Source: Thereva unica (taxonomy: Eukaryota; Arthropoda; Insecta; Diptera; Therevidae). Taken from it: a stretch of DNA of 64,000 nucleotides. This document shows positions 1 through 10,914 of this stretch, one piece after another. The notes beneath the pieces are model-generated. The model did no database searches. It was given only the letters and a program-made list of their open reading frames with translations, and was not told the DNA's origin. The stretch is from NCBI GenBank assembly GCA_949987705.1, contig OX465281.1:221497978-221561977 (forward strand), read 5' to 3'. The translations under genes were made by a program, and so were the position numbers. Position 1 is the stretch's first letter. The number at the start of each line of letters is the position of its first letter.

Positions 1-2
1 CC

Positions 3-1643
3 GATCTCCTGCTAACTTTTCGCCGTCTAAACAATAAGAAGTCGTCTGGGGTGGACGGTGTTCCAAACATCGTCCTGAAACATTTGCCCCTGATGGCCAT
101 AGACATATATACCACTCTGTTTAACAATGCATTAAACAACGCCCATTTTCCAGGACACTGGAAGACGGCAGTGGTGTACCCAATACCCAAAAAGGGTAAA
201 GATAAAAGTAACCCTGCTAATCTTCGGTCAATAAGTCTGCTCCCGAATATCAGTAAGGTTTTTGAATCAGTAATTAATAGATCATTGTCCAAATGGGTTG
301 AGGAAAAGAACATAATACCCGATAACCAATTCGGTTTCAGGGCGGGACATGACACCATTCATGCCGCGTCGAAATTGGTATCAGACATACACTGGAACTT
401 AATGAAAGGCCAGTGTACCGGAGCATGCCTGATCGACTATGAGAAGGCGTTCGATACAGTGTGGATCGAGGGTCTTCTCTATAAAGTAGTCAGACATGGG
501 ATGACCGGACCTCTGTTATACATGATCTATAATATGATCTCCAAGAAGAAGTTCATCGTCAAAAGTGGGAACTTCACATCAGGAAAGGTATTTGAAATTA
601 AAAACGGTTTGCAACAGGGAGCAGTAAACTCGCCGCTCTTGTTTAATATCTTTACGAGTGACCTAATTAGTTCACTCCGCTTCGCATTAGCGTATGCGGA
701 TGACCTGATTGTGTACAGGACGGGGCCGAAGATTAGAGTAATCCAGACGCTCTTACAACGTGACTTCGAAACAATCGAGCGCTATAGTGATGATTGGAAG
801 TTGAAGATCAACTTTGGCAAATGCGAATCGATCCTTTTCCGGACTCCTCTACGCAGAGCTTCGTACGATGTGCAGAGGAACTGGAAAACATTCCGAATTT
901 CGAACTACGCGGGACAGGCGTTAGAACACAAATCGGAAGTGAAATACCTTGGGCTTTGGCTGGATCAATACTTGTATTTCAATAGAAATGTAAGTGTTGC
1001 TCTGGACAAGGCAAACAAGGCGTTTCACATGACTAAAAGGCTTTTTTATAGCAGACACCTAAGCTCACGGGTAAAGGTGATCTGCTACCAAGCCTTGGTC
1101 AGACCGATTTTAACTTATGGCTGCCCAGTGTGGTTCAACATATCTCCCTTCTATATGGAAAAGCTTCGGGTTTTCGAAAGACAATGCTTAAGGGCGTGCT
1201 TAAGGTTGTATCGGACACCCGAATCTGGCTTCACGAAGTTTCACGCCAACAATATCCTTTACGATAAGGCATTTGTTAATAGGATCGACAACTTCATAAT
1301 CAAGTTGATTCGAAGACATATTGCTAGAGCGACGGAGAGCGAAAATCCTCTTATTCGGGGAGCGTTCTACCCGAATGCTGAATATCACAGAGCTGCTTGC
1401 GAACGTGGCTTTATCCCTCCAGAGGCATTTGTCTTTCTGGATAGAAAAAGATTGGTCCAAGACGGTTCGGGAGTGCCCCTCTTTTACCACCTACATCGTT
1501 CTGCTACAGATAAACGTTACCTATTCAGCAACGAAGATATGGAAGTTCAGGAGCTCCTGAGGTTCAGTACTCGAATCTCGGGAAGAGACAGACGCGACGC
1601 CTCCACTGCAAGTACTCTGTACTGGTGGCTGGAGGACAGCTAG
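3..1643 (+). CDS. LINE-A reverse transcriptase (5' end outside window)
   Basis: This is the C-terminal part of a LINE ORF2, an RNA-directed DNA polymerase used in target-primed reverse transcription. The frame is open from the window edge. An ATG-less start at 51 (GTG) is only where a stop-to-stop caller would begin, because in-frame coding upstream reads NNKKSSGVDGVP, the usual start of the RT fingers. Visible RT motifs are PIPKKGKDKSNPANLRSISL, NQFGFRAGHDT, LIDYEKAFDTVW (first catalytic Asp), NGLQQGAVNSPLLFNI and AYADDLIVY (catalytic YADD near 693-704). The thumb-like segment KYLGLWLD and a C-terminal RPILTYGCPVWF block follow. There is no stop or frameshift over about 545 codons, so the copy may be young. 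No RNase H domain is visible. Ends with TAG at 1641-1643. Confidence 0.9.
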   Translation, partial: DLLLTFRRLNNKKSSGVDGVPNIVLKHLPLMAIDIYTTLFNNALNNAHFPGHWKTAVVYPIPKKGKDKSNPANLRSISLLPNISKVFESVINRSLSKWVEEKNIIPDNQFGFRAGHDTIHAASKLVSDIHWNLMKGQCTGACLIDYEKAFDTVWIEGLLYKVVRHGMTGPLLYMIYNMISKKKFIVKSGNFTSGKVFEIKNGLQQGAVNSPLLFNIFTSDLISSLRFALAYADDLIVYRTGPKIRVIQTLLQRDFETIERYSDDWKLKINFGKCESILFRTPLRRASYDVQRNWKTFRISNYAGQALEHKSEVKYLGLWLDQYLYFNRNVSVALDKANKAFHMTKRLFYSRHLSSRVKVICYQALVRPILTYGCPVWFNISPFYMEKLRVFERQCLRACLRLYRTPESGFTKFHANNILYDKAFVNRIDNFIIKLIRRHIARATESENPLIRGAFYPNAEYHRAACERGFIPPEAFVFLDRKRLVQDGSGVPLFYHLHRSATDKRYLFSNEDMEVQELLRFSTRISGRDRRDASTASTLYWWLEDS

Positions 1644-1899
1644 ATATTGCGTATTCGCCCTAAAATATTTAGATATAGACTAGTTTAGCTTGTAATTTAG
1701 TTTTAATGATTAGCTTAGGGCTTAGATAGGATTAGTTATAGTTTTTACTTAGTAATAGATTTAGTTTTAAGTAAGCTTACGTGCGAGCTACCACGAGCTT
1801 TTGTTAGTTTTGTCTGTCTGTTTTTGTTTGTTGTTTGTCTGTTCTTTGTTTGTTTTGTTTTGTTAGTTTTTCTAACACGAGCCCGTGGAAGCTCGTCGC

Positions 1900-2096
1900 C
1901 TGGACGGAGTACATCCGAGGCAGGTCCTCCGCTGTACCCCGTCCGGATAGTTCTGTGTTTAGGTTAATTAGCTTGTAAATAAGTGGTGCGAGCTTTCATG
2001 AGCTTGAGCTCTAGCATCACTCGAGCCTGTGGAAGTTCGTCGCCTGGACGGGGAGCACCTGAGACGATTTTATCGTCTCCGCTGCTCCCCGCCCAG
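1900..2096 (+). other. Two tandem stem-loops in the LINE-A 3' UTR
   Basis: Two related modules each begin with a GTGGAAGCTCGTCGCCTGG-like sequence and fold into GC-rich hairpins at 1900-1946 and 2044-2096. The second has nearly complementary arms: CTGGACGGGGAGCA against TGCTCCCCGCCCAG, then GAGACGAT against ATCGTCTC around a tiny loop. The GC content stands out against the AT-rich 3' UTR. LINE 3' UTR hairpins are known to be recognised by their own RT in several systems; that role here is inference. Confidence 0.6.
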
Positions 2097-2416
2097 ATAG
2101 TTAGAAATAAGTTATTGATTAAGTAGACGTAAGATTTTTATATAATATAAACATAGCTCTAAGTTTTTTTTTCACATTTTTCCTTAGATTTACAATAATC
2201 ATGATTTGTTTTTAAATAAAATATAATTAAAAATAGATAAGTTTTAGCCGAAAGGCATAAGTTAATATAAGTTATAGATTAATTTAGAGTGCCTGTTGAG
2301 GGCCAGTAAGTTAGATAGACTAGAATAGGTTAGAATAATTAACTTTAAGCATTTAGTTAAATTTATATCAAGATAGTTAGTAAGAGAAATAAATGCTTTT
2401 TATAAAAAAAAAAAAA

Positions 2417-2612
2417 AGGCGCTGGAGTCAGGTTCCAGGCGAACCAAGTTCAATCCCCGACCGCAAAATGGTGAAAAAAATTTTTTTTTTTACTTCGGTG
2501 TTAACATGTTTTAATTCTATTTCTCACTAAATTATATTATTTAATAATGATACTCAGGAGAACATAAACATTTATTTAATTAAAAGTGCAAAAAAATCAT
2601 TTTCTTGAGTTT
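2417..2612 (+). mobile_element. tRNA-headed SINE (family T), 5'-interrupted copy
   Basis: Matches the SINE at 5817-6033 from just after the A box to the shared end at TTTTCTTGAGTTTTT. It keeps the B box (AGTTCAATCCCC) and the AT-rich body, but its A box is cut off by the LINE-A poly(A). Confidence 0.65.
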
Positions 2613-3089
2613 TTAAACATTTGGTAGGTTTAAAACGAAAAGCAGATATCAAATTTTTACCCGGGCATATAAACGCTTACTGAAATGAATGAAAATTTAT
2701 AAATTTAATTGCACGAACGATGTATTTAAGACCGTCCTTATAGTCCATGAATATAAGGAAGTGATTTTTCTCAGAATTTTCAATATTTTACAAAAATTTT
2801 ACAAACGATTTGCCCAATATCTAAAAAATTTTGCAGCCCTTTGTTTAAAAGCATATTTTTAAGTTTTTATTAACTAAATTTGTATGTATCTCTTCAGAAT
2901 AACAAAACAAAAGTGGGATGTTGTGCCTAGAGACTAGCCACTAATTACGCTTTTTCTTGGTATTCTTTCTATTGAATAACACTTCAGTCTGGATGACAAT
3001 ATATTAAGTGAAAATTGTGAAGAATTGCGAAAATATTCAAACAAATAACTCGAAAAACTAACGCATCCTTCATGGAGATGCTGCTGAAA

Positions 3090-4206
3090 ATTGCCCGCCA
3101 AGAATTTGAGAGAATTGATATATTTTAATTGCACCCCATCTATGACAAAGAATAGTGAACACCATCTATGGCAATATTACATTACTCTTCGTTTTACCTA
3201 TGATTATCAATTTCCATAAAATATACAAAATACATTTCATAAATAATAGAAAATCTGTTGTCATAAATCAGTTGTTTACTTCCTTCTAAAGTTTATACAT
3301 ATCTTGCATTGGAATGTACCTTTTTATGAAAGCATGAATAAATAGGTTTATTGCCACATTACTACAAGTTAGTGTTTGGAGTAATGGGAAGGCGCTAGGT
3401 CGGGATGCGAAAAGACCAGGGTTCGATTCTTGATGAATTTTTTAAGTACTTTTTTTTAGCTTTTTTAGTTATGATGATTTATTTTAGTATAATAAACGAA
3501 GCCTGCGTTGATGATAAAATCTCAAAGCGGCGACTAATTAAAACCTTTGGGACATATTCAATTGTGAGCTATAACTCAATCTATAATAAGCTAAATAAGT
3601 CAAATCCGTTTTTAGCTAAAACTTTTATTTCACGTTGCATTGATTTAATTTTGTCATAATGCTGTATCCTAGTTTGGCCATGGAGATTCATAAGTATTAC
3701 ACTGACCAACGCTATATATAATTAATCTTGCAAAGTTTTTGTTAAAGGCTTATGTAGGTTATAAGTTGTGAGACTTTGCGTAATCTAAAACTTAACAAAG
3801 TATTTAACAAACACTACCAAAATCATCATAACTTAAAAAAAAAAAAATAGTACGCGGCCATCACCAGTATCGAACCCGGGTCCTGTCGCACCCCGAGCTA
3901 GCACCAACCCATTACTCCAAACTCTAACTCGTAGGAATGTGGCAATAAACCTATTTATTCATGCTTTCATAAAAAGGTACATTCCAATGAAAGATATGTA
4001 TAAACTTTAGAAGGAAGTAAACAACTGATTTATGACAACAGATTTTCTATTATTTATGAAATGTATTTTGTATATTTTATGGAAATTGATAATCATAGGT
4101 AAAACGAAGAGTAATGTAATATTGCCATAGATGGTGTTTACTATTCTTTGTCATAGATGGGGTGCAATTAAAATATATCAATTCTTTCATATTTTTGGCG
4201 GGTAAT
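3090..4206. mobile_element. Inverted-repeat element with two facing tRNA-like segments
   Basis: Arms of about 330 bp (3090-3437 and 3853-4206) are near-perfect reverse complements with outer ends CCCGCCAA...TTGGCGGG. The inner end of each arm is tRNA-like: 3378-3428 on + (GGGTTCGATTC B box) and 3853-3935 on - (GGGTTCGATAC). About 415 bp of AT-rich sequence lies between. No transposase is visible. A second copy lies at about 6957-8073. It may be a foldback/MITE, or two SINEs inserted head to head. Confidence 0.7.
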
Positions 4207-4530
4207 TATTGGTGTTGGTCTAATTGCGAAGTGGGGGTACTTGTGTGCGTGCACGTGCATATATGCTATGGATAAACAGGTGCCTGTGTTTTTCAGTAGA
4301 TGTTCTACATTTAAAGAAAAGTGAAGTGCGTGCATGATAATATTTTCTTTAAAAATAAAAAATAAAGTTAAATTGAAGTGTAAATTAATACAAAAGGCGC
4401 GGTAAGCTGAATTTTTAACGATAATGTATGTTTAAGTAAAATAATACACCTAATTCTGCTGTGCAAAGTGATTTTAGATTTGCCTCCAATCCATAGAAAA
4501 ATGTTTAGATTCGTTTTACATAATTATACC

Positions 4531-5560
4531 CTGCAAACAATTTCTCGGTTGCTCGTTTTCTCGAGCTATTTTCGAAAGACAACTTGTCGAGAATTATTCG
4601 AGAAACAATCGTTAAAACGATCCCTAAAGCTTTCACGCTCTTTTCATGGTTTTGTTTGCTTCTCCCTTCCAGAATTGCTTTTTGTTTTGCTATCGGGTGA
4701 GGAGTATATGAGTGTGTGTGCGTGAAAATGACTTGCCGGCGCAGGCGCGGTGGAAGTTAGCTGGGCGTCCTTTTCAGTAGCTTAATCTTGGTTAAGACGT
4801 GCGCGTGCGTTTTTTGAAAGTGAAAATTAGAGAATCATTTTTATGAATATGTTTCGTTTTTTCGAATCGATATCGAATGAATCTCGAATGATTTTTGTTT
4901 CGTTTTTTCGAATCGATATCGAATAAATCTCGAATGTTTTTTGTTTCGTACTTACCGCATCCGTTGTTAATTATCTTAACTTCACTATTTTATCTAATCA
5001 TTTTATTTATTTATAAAGTAATGATAAAATAGTGAAGTTAAGATAATTAACAACGGATAAATAAATATTACGGTAAGTACGAAACAAAAATCATTCGAGA
5101 TTTATTCGATATCGATTCGAAAAAACGAAACAAAAATCATTCGAGATTTATTCGATATCGATTCGAAAAAACGAAACATATTCGAGATTCATTCGATATC
5201 GATTCGAAAAAACGAAACATGTATTCAAATAAATCATTCGAGATTCATTCGATATCGATTCGAAAAAACGAAACATATTCGAGATTCATTCGATATCGAG
5301 TCGAAAAAACGAAACATGTATTCAAATAAATCATTCGAGATTGATTCGATATCGATTCGAAAAAACGAAACATATTCATAAAAATGATTCGAGATACATT
5401 CGACATCGATTCGAGAAAACGAAACACACATACATGCACACCCTTCGAGATTCCATCTCAAAAGCGATTCATTCTAGCGTTCCTTTTTTATCATTTTCGA
5501 TAATGCTTTCGAATCGTTCTCGATTTCGTTATCGAAGAAAGCTTTCGCTTTTTAGCTTTT
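4531..5560. repeat. CGAAT-rich satellite-like palindromic block
   Basis: A unit of about 45-60 bp built on ATTCGAGATTCATTCGATAT and CGATTCGAAAAAACGAAACA occurs at least twice in one orientation (about 4850-4945) and six or more times inverted (about 5085-5430). The two sets are separated by a hairpin. The flanks (4540-4640, 5490-5560) use the same TTCGAA/CGAGA vocabulary. Open frames across it are products of the repeats. Confidence 0.85.
4948..5083. repeat. Near-perfect hairpin at the centre of the satellite block
   Basis: Arms reading GTACTTACCG...CCGTTGTTAATTATCTTAAC and their reverse complement are separated by about 27 bp of AT. This is the symmetry axis where the CGAAT units switch orientation. 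Confidence 0.85.
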
Positions 5561-5584
5561 TCAAAAAAAAAAGCTTATACAGAG

Positions 5585-5637
5585 GCTCTGTCCGTCTGTC
5601 CGTCTGTCCGTCTGTCCGTCTGTCCGTCTGTCCGTCT
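5585..5637 (+). repeat. Octamer microsatellite (TCTGTCCG)n
   Basis: About six and a half tandem copies of TCTGTCCG, followed by AGCCTACTTTCA. Simple repeat; no coding meaning. Confidence 0.95.
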
Positions 5638-5816
5638 GAAGCCTACTTTCATCTCTGAAAGTACTGCAGATACAGACTTGGGAAATATCTCAAAATGTAG
5701 CTCTTGGTCAAAAGACCAAAAACTGAGAAAATGGTCTGGAAATTTCAACCAGAAGTATATTTAACAACAAAAGTATATTTAACAACAAAAAAGAGATTTC
5801 TAATAAAGTCCATTAT

Positions 5817-6033
5817 ATCGGTAGCCTAGAGGTAAGGCGCTGGAGTCAGGTTCCAGGCGAACCAAGTTCAATCCCCGACCGCAAAATGGTGAAATAAAAA
5901 ATTTTTTTTTTACTCCGGTGTAGCATGTTTTAATTCTATTTCTCACTAAATTATATTATTTAATAATGATACTCAGGAGAACATAAACATTTATTTAATT
6001 AAAAGTGCAAAAAAATCATTTTCTTGAGTTTTT
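5817..6033 (+). mobile_element. tRNA-headed SINE (family T), most complete copy
   Basis: The head (5817-5890) carries a pol III A box (TAGCCTAGAGG) and B box (GTTCAATCC), followed by a T-rich stretch and an AT-rich body that ends at the same point as the copies at 2612 and 6481. Its upstream flank (TATTTAACAACAAAA..., 5755-5816) is also shared with the copy at 6268, so the real repeat unit may begin further 5'. The region 6034-6220 is unique AT-rich sequence. Confidence 0.7.
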
Positions 6034-6267
6034 ATGGATCTTCGGCGGCTTTATAAATCATTAAGAAATTTCGCGGAAATAATATAAAGTATTTATTTGT
6101 TTATATGCATATTTTATATGCTGTTCATTTTATTATAGTTTATAGTCATGTAGGTGGTGCTGTAGACCAAAACAAAAATTCAATTTTATCGAACTTCGCT
6201 GTGGATTTGTCACAATCAACCCGAAGTATATTTAAACAACAAAAAAGGGATTTCTAATAAAGTCCAT

Positions 6268-8392
6268 CGGTAGCCTAGAGGTAAGGCGCAGGAGTCAGGT
6301 TCCAGGCGAACCAAGTTCAATCCCCGACCGCAAAATGGTGAAAAAATTTTTTTTTTTTACTTCGGTGTTAACATGTTTTAATTCTATTTCTCACTAAATT
6401 ATATTATTTAATAATGATACTCAGGAGAACATAAACATTTATTTAATTAAAAGTGCAAAAAAATCATTTTCTTGAGTTTTTAAACATTTGGTAGGTTTAA
6501 AACGAAAAGCAGATATCAAATTTTTACCCGGGCATATAAACGCTTACTGAAATGAATGAAAATTTATAAATTTAATTGCACGAACGATGTATTTAAGACC
6601 GTCCTTATAGTCCATGAATATAAGGAAGTGATTTTTCTCAGAATTTTCAATATTTTACAAAAATTTTACAAACGATTTGCCCAATATCTAAAAAATTTTG
6701 CAGCCCTTTGTTTAAAAGCATATTTTTAAGTTTTTATTAACTAAATTTGTATGTATCTCTTCAGAATAACAAAACAAAAGTGGGATGTTGTGCCTAGAGA
6801 CTAGCCACTAATTACGCTTTTTCTTGGTATTCTTTCTATTGAATAACACTTCAGTCTGGATGACAATATATTAAGTGAAAATTGTGAAGAATTGCGAAAA
6901 TATTCAAACAAATAACTCGAAAAACTAACGCATCCTTCATGGAGATGCTGCTGAAAATTGCCCGCCAAGAATTTGAGAGAATTGATATATTTTAATTGCA
7001 CCCCATCTATGACAAAGAATAGTGAACACCATCTATGGCAATATTACATTACTCTTCGTTTTACCTATGATTATCAATTTCCATAAAATATACAAAATAC
7101 ATTTCATAAATAATAGAAAATCTGTTGTCATAAATCAGTTGTTTACTTCCTTCTAAAGTTTATACATATCTTGCATTGGAATGTACCTTTTTATGAAAGC
7201 ATGAATAAATAGGTTTATTGCCACATTACTACAAGTTAGTGTTTGGAGTAATGGGAAGGCGCTAGGTCGGGATGCGAAAAGACCAGGGTTCGATTCTTGA
7301 TGAATATTTTAAGTACTTTTTTTTTAGCTTTTTTAGTTATGATGATTTATTTTAGTATAATAAACGAAGCCTGCGTTGATGATAAAATCTCAAAGCGGCG
7401 ACTAATTAAAACCTTTGGGACATATTCAATTGTGAGCTATAACTCAATCTATAATAAGCTAAATAAGTCAAATCCGTTTTTAGCTAAAACTTTTATTTCA
7501 CGTTGCATTGATTTAATTTTGTCATAATGCTGTATCCTAGTGTGGCCATGGAGATTCATAAGTATTACACTGACCAACGCTATATATAATTAATCTTGCA
7601 AAGTTTTTGTTAAAGGCTTATGTAGGTTATAAGTTGTGAGACTTTGCGTAATCTAAAACTTAACAAAGTATTTAACAAACACTACCAAAATCATCATAAC
7701 TTAAAAAAAAAAAATAGTACGCGGCCATCAGTATCGAACCCGGGTCCTGTCGCACCCCGAGCTAGCACCAACCCATTACTCCAAACTCTAACTCGTAGGA
7801 ATGTGGCAATAAACCTATTTATTCATGCTTTCATAAAAAGGTACATTCCAATGAAAGATATGTATAAACTTTAGAAGGAAGTAAACAACTGATTTATGAC
7901 AACAGATTTTCTATTATTTATGAAATGTATTTTGTATATTTTATGGAAATTGATAATCATAGGTAAAACGAAGAGTAATGTAATATTGCCATAGATGGTG
8001 TTTACTATTCTTTGTCATAGATGGGGTGCAATTAAAATATATCAATTCTTTCATATTTTTGGCGGGTAATTATTGGTGTTGGTCTAATTGCGAAGTGGGG
8101 GTACTTGTGTGCGTGCACGTGCATATATGCTATGCATAAACAGGTGCCTGTGTTTTTCAGTAGATGTTCTACATTTAAAGAAAAGTGAAGTGCGTGCATG
8201 ATAATATTTTCTTTAAAAATAAAAAATAAAGTTAAATTGAAGTGTAAATTAATACAAAAGGCGCGGTAAGCTGAATTTTTAACGATAATGTATGTTTAAG
8301 TAAAATAATACACCTAATTCTGCTGTGCAAAGTGATTTTAGATTTGCCTCCAATCCATAGAAAAATGTTTAGATTCGTTTTACATAATTATA
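6268..8392. repeat. 2.1 kb duplicated unit, copy 2, with intact SINE head
   Basis: Near-identical copy of 2417-4530. Unlike copy 1 it still has the complete tRNA-like head (6267-6340, A box TAGCCTAGAGG). The internal inverted-repeat element spans about 6957-8073. Homology ends at about 8392, where this copy continues into a T-run (8411-8440) and copy 1 into the CGAAT block. Confidence 0.9.
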
Positions 8393-8469
8393 TAGTGTTT
8401 ACATGTGTGATGTGTTTTTTTTTTTTTTTTTTTTTTTTTTCAATTTGACACTTTCGATTTATTGGCCTC

Positions 8470-8762
8470 GATTCCCAGATCCAGTGGGTCGGAAGTGAGT
8501 GCGGATTTGAGACTTTGCGATTCTCAAATCTGCAACCGCGAATCTCTCTTTGACATTTTCCGTGCTTTAAAAGTGTGATCCGCAACAAATTTTCTGTGGA
8601 TTTGAAACCACAAATGCGCCTAAGATAATCCGACATCAGGTATTTCATTAGCGTGTGAGTCTTCACTCCGAATTTTTGATTGAATTGAATCCGCGACTGC
8701 GAATTTGAGAATCGCAAAGTGTCAAATCCGCACTCACTTCCGCGCCGTCGGATCTGGGAATC
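8470..8762. mobile_element. MITE family D, copy 1
   Basis: A 293-bp non-coding element with inverted ends GATTCCCAGATCC...GGATCTGGGAATC that extend inward as an imperfect repeat of about 45 bp (GTGAGTGCGGATTTGA). It is homologous along its length to 33729-34004. Target duplication not clear. Confidence 0.8.
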
Positions 8763-8860
8763 TCAATTACAATAAGTTTTTTTTGTAAATTCGTTCGAAA
8801 ATATGCAAATACATTACTGCAAAAACCATTTAGTTACTGCTTAGATTTTTTCGATGGCGG

Positions 8861-8918
8861 AAAGAACACCATGAAAAAGCGTAATTAGTGGCTAGTCTCT
8901 AGGCACAACATCCCACTA
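8861..8918 (-). repeat. Short inverted match to the 2.1 kb units
   Basis: Reverse complement of 2912-2968 and of 6779-6835 with few changes (GGGATGTTGTGCCTAGAGAC core). It ends where the SINE tail begins at 8920, so it is a fragment of the same family cut by the SINE. Confidence 0.75.
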
Positions 8919-8919
8919 G

Positions 8920-9338
8920 TTTTTTTTTATGTGACAGACTAAAGGCTTAGGGAAAGTCCCTTTGTACTGCCGACAATCTATTTTTTCGTATAGAGTGAAT
9001 GTCGAACAGCAGCTCTAGCCGGAAGATAGAGAGAAGAGAAGGAAGTAACTGTCACAACCTAGCCGCGATATTTTATTCCACCTACTCACAACCATTTCGC
9101 GACTCTGACATCGGGGCGTCGAGAACAACTCGCTGGAGTGTTATGCCTCCTGAAACGAGTTGAATCTCATCAACCAACCGATGGCATGCGCTTGGTGGAG
9201 CGGGGGAGGACTAGGGAAGGCTATGACAGGGGAATCAGGAATGTAAAGAGGGAAGAAGAAAGAAGGAAAGTTAGGTGGGAAAGGCGAAGGACCGTGGCGT
9301 CGCCGGGATTCGAACCCGGGACCTCTGGGGATAGCAGT
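8920..9338 (-). mobile_element. tRNA-headed SINE (family S), copy 1, head truncated
   Basis: On the minus strand: B box GGTTCGAATCC, a purine/pyrimidine-skewed body, the central block around TTTCAGGAGGCATAACACTC, and a 3' end GTCACATAAAAAAAA. The A-box end is missing: at about 9338 the sequence passes directly into an RX repeat. Confidence 0.85.
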
Positions 9339-9725
9339 TAGTTTTGCTGATATCTCAGGAAAGATTTGGAATTTCCAACTGAAGTCGTTCGCTTTCCAGT
9401 TTGTCAACGGCGCTTCAGCACGCTCAATACGAATTTGAACACCCGTTTTAGTGCAGCGAACGAAAGACGGAGAGAAATGTTTGTTTGCTAACGTTCAGGA
9501 AAAACAAATTCTCTAGAAAGATCTTGTGGATTTACCACTATTATAGTTATTTGAACTAGCCTCTCTCGGGATTGCTTTGTCATCAGTTCTGATACTAGCC
9601 AATTTTCCATTAGTGCTAAACGTATAACTATTTTGTAAGAAGTCAGTTTATTCCATCTTCGTTCATTATACTGGGAAGTTAATCGTGTGGACCGAAGGGG
9701 TCAAACCAACCCACATCCCAACTAG
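9339..9725 (-). repeat. RX repeat, partial, minus strand
   Basis: Reverse complement of 35441-35800. It shares the ACTTCCCAG motif (9669-9681) and the flank TTGACCCCTTCGGTCCACAC. The 5' portion only is present. No coding function seen. 9726-10022 holds nothing recognisable. Confidence 0.75.
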
Positions 9726-10489
9726 TTTTGTACAAGTAGTCAAATTGTAGATTTTTGAGCATCGAATCTGGAAAAATGATGTGCGGAAATGAAATGCCGT
9801 CCGATTGTTTACGTTTGGCACTTGAAAGTTAGTTTTATTCGGCGTGTTCAGAGGAAATAATTCTGTACTAAACATGACTACAGCTGAGATACCGAATTTT
9901 CAATTGGCTAGTAACAGCAACAGCACAAAATTTGAACATGGAATAACATGACACAACACGCTAGAATGTCCCTCTCTCTCTGTTTTCTATCTGTAAATCT
10001 TTGAAAATATACATGTTATTTGCTGTTTTCAATGGCTTTTCTGGAATGCAGATAAAACACGCCCTAGTTTTTGGCGATACCTACCATCGAAAAGCGACTT
10101 GCCTGGTATGGTATTGCTGGTTTTGAAGTGGAGAATAAGTTGGCAAAAACCGTGCAAGTAAGGCGGACTTGCCTCGCAAGTCGGAAAATTGAGTCTTGTG
10201 CGCCCACTATCTCCTTATTCTCTTTTTGGAAAACTGCCATCGGTGTACCATGAATATCGCTGTCAGATGTAGCTTATAATTCAAAATAAGCTTACGAGTG
10301 ATACTTCCCATTCAGATAAAAAGCACGCCCTCTACCAACTTATTATCTACATAAAAACCTTCAATTATGCTGCAGGTGGTTCGCTTTTCATTGGTAGGTA
10401 TCCAGTGGTGGTTGTAGACGGGCGTTGGGGGCGTCCGCTCCTTACAAAGAAGAAATTTTTGTATTTGCCAATGATATATCGATATTAGC

Positions 10490-10560
10490 GCAAAACAGAG
10501 TCCGCTGGAGGGCAACTGTTTCCGCCCTATGTCCCATGAAGGATTAAAGGAGCGTAAAGA
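10490..10560 (+). mobile_element. 3' scrap of the RTE-like LINE-B
   Basis: GCGCAAAACAGAGTCCGCTG through GTCCCATGAAGGATTAAAG matches the 3' ends at 22145-22215 and, reversed, 31206-31260. It is a severely 5'-truncated copy of the family. Confidence 0.75.
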
Positions 10561-10914
10561 TATATCTATATATATATATTCACTATAAAGTTTTTTCCGG
10601 AGGTCCATTGCCAATCCAGAAAACCGCTGAAAAAAAATAAAAATGTGCTTTTTAAAAGTGATGTCGTTCGAAAGTAAAGAATGCGACAGTCGCGCTGCGC
10701 TCCCTTTACCAACTTCTGGGTTCCAAAATCTATAATATCATACCCTCTGTCCTACTTTTTGATCATAGGTACGGTCAAAAATCGCTTCCGCGCAATGTTA
10801 CCGTAAGATGAATTTTGAGAGTAGTAAAATCTACTACCTTTTTGAAAAAGAGGTAGCAAAGTTTTTGAGTTTCAAATCAAGATTGACACTACGAAAATTT
10901 ACGCATTACATTAA

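Larger units (their letters stand above)
1..2416 (+). mobile_element. LINE-A: non-LTR retrotransposon, 3' part
   Basis: The window opens inside the ORF2 of a non-LTR retrotransposon. An open RT frame (3-1643) is followed by a 3' UTR of about 760 bp and an A-run of 14 (2403-2416), which marks the 3' end. The 3' UTR holds two hairpins (1900-1946, 2044-2096). The sequence directly after the A-run is the interior of a tRNA-like SINE head (GGCGCTGGAGTC...), so this LINE seems to have inserted just downstream of an A box. The 5' end lies outside the window. The clade is I/Jockey-like; I cannot separate LOA from Jockey by eye. Confidence 0.88.
2417..4530. repeat. 2.1 kb duplicated unit, copy 1
   Basis: This block is nearly identical to 6284-8392, with only scattered substitutions and small indels. 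It starts in a tRNA-like SINE head, runs through a non-coding segment, and contains an inverted-repeat element (3090-4206). Identity ends abruptly after ATAATTATA at about 4530. The small ORFs present in both copies have no recognisable domains and I do not call them genes. Confidence 0.9.

Noticed and set aside
2934..3659. 66- and 84-codon ORFs repeated at 6801 and 7297
   Set aside because: Conserved only because the 2.1 kb unit is duplicated; no homology or start context.
5234..5658. ORFs of about 65-105 codons across the CGAAT and TCTGTCCG repeats
   Set aside because: Periodic peptides created by tandem DNA repeats.
9138..9407. ORFs conserved between 9138, 30979, 46141 and 48087
   Set aside because: They lie in SINE-S copies and include the tRNA-like B box; SINEs do not encode proteins.
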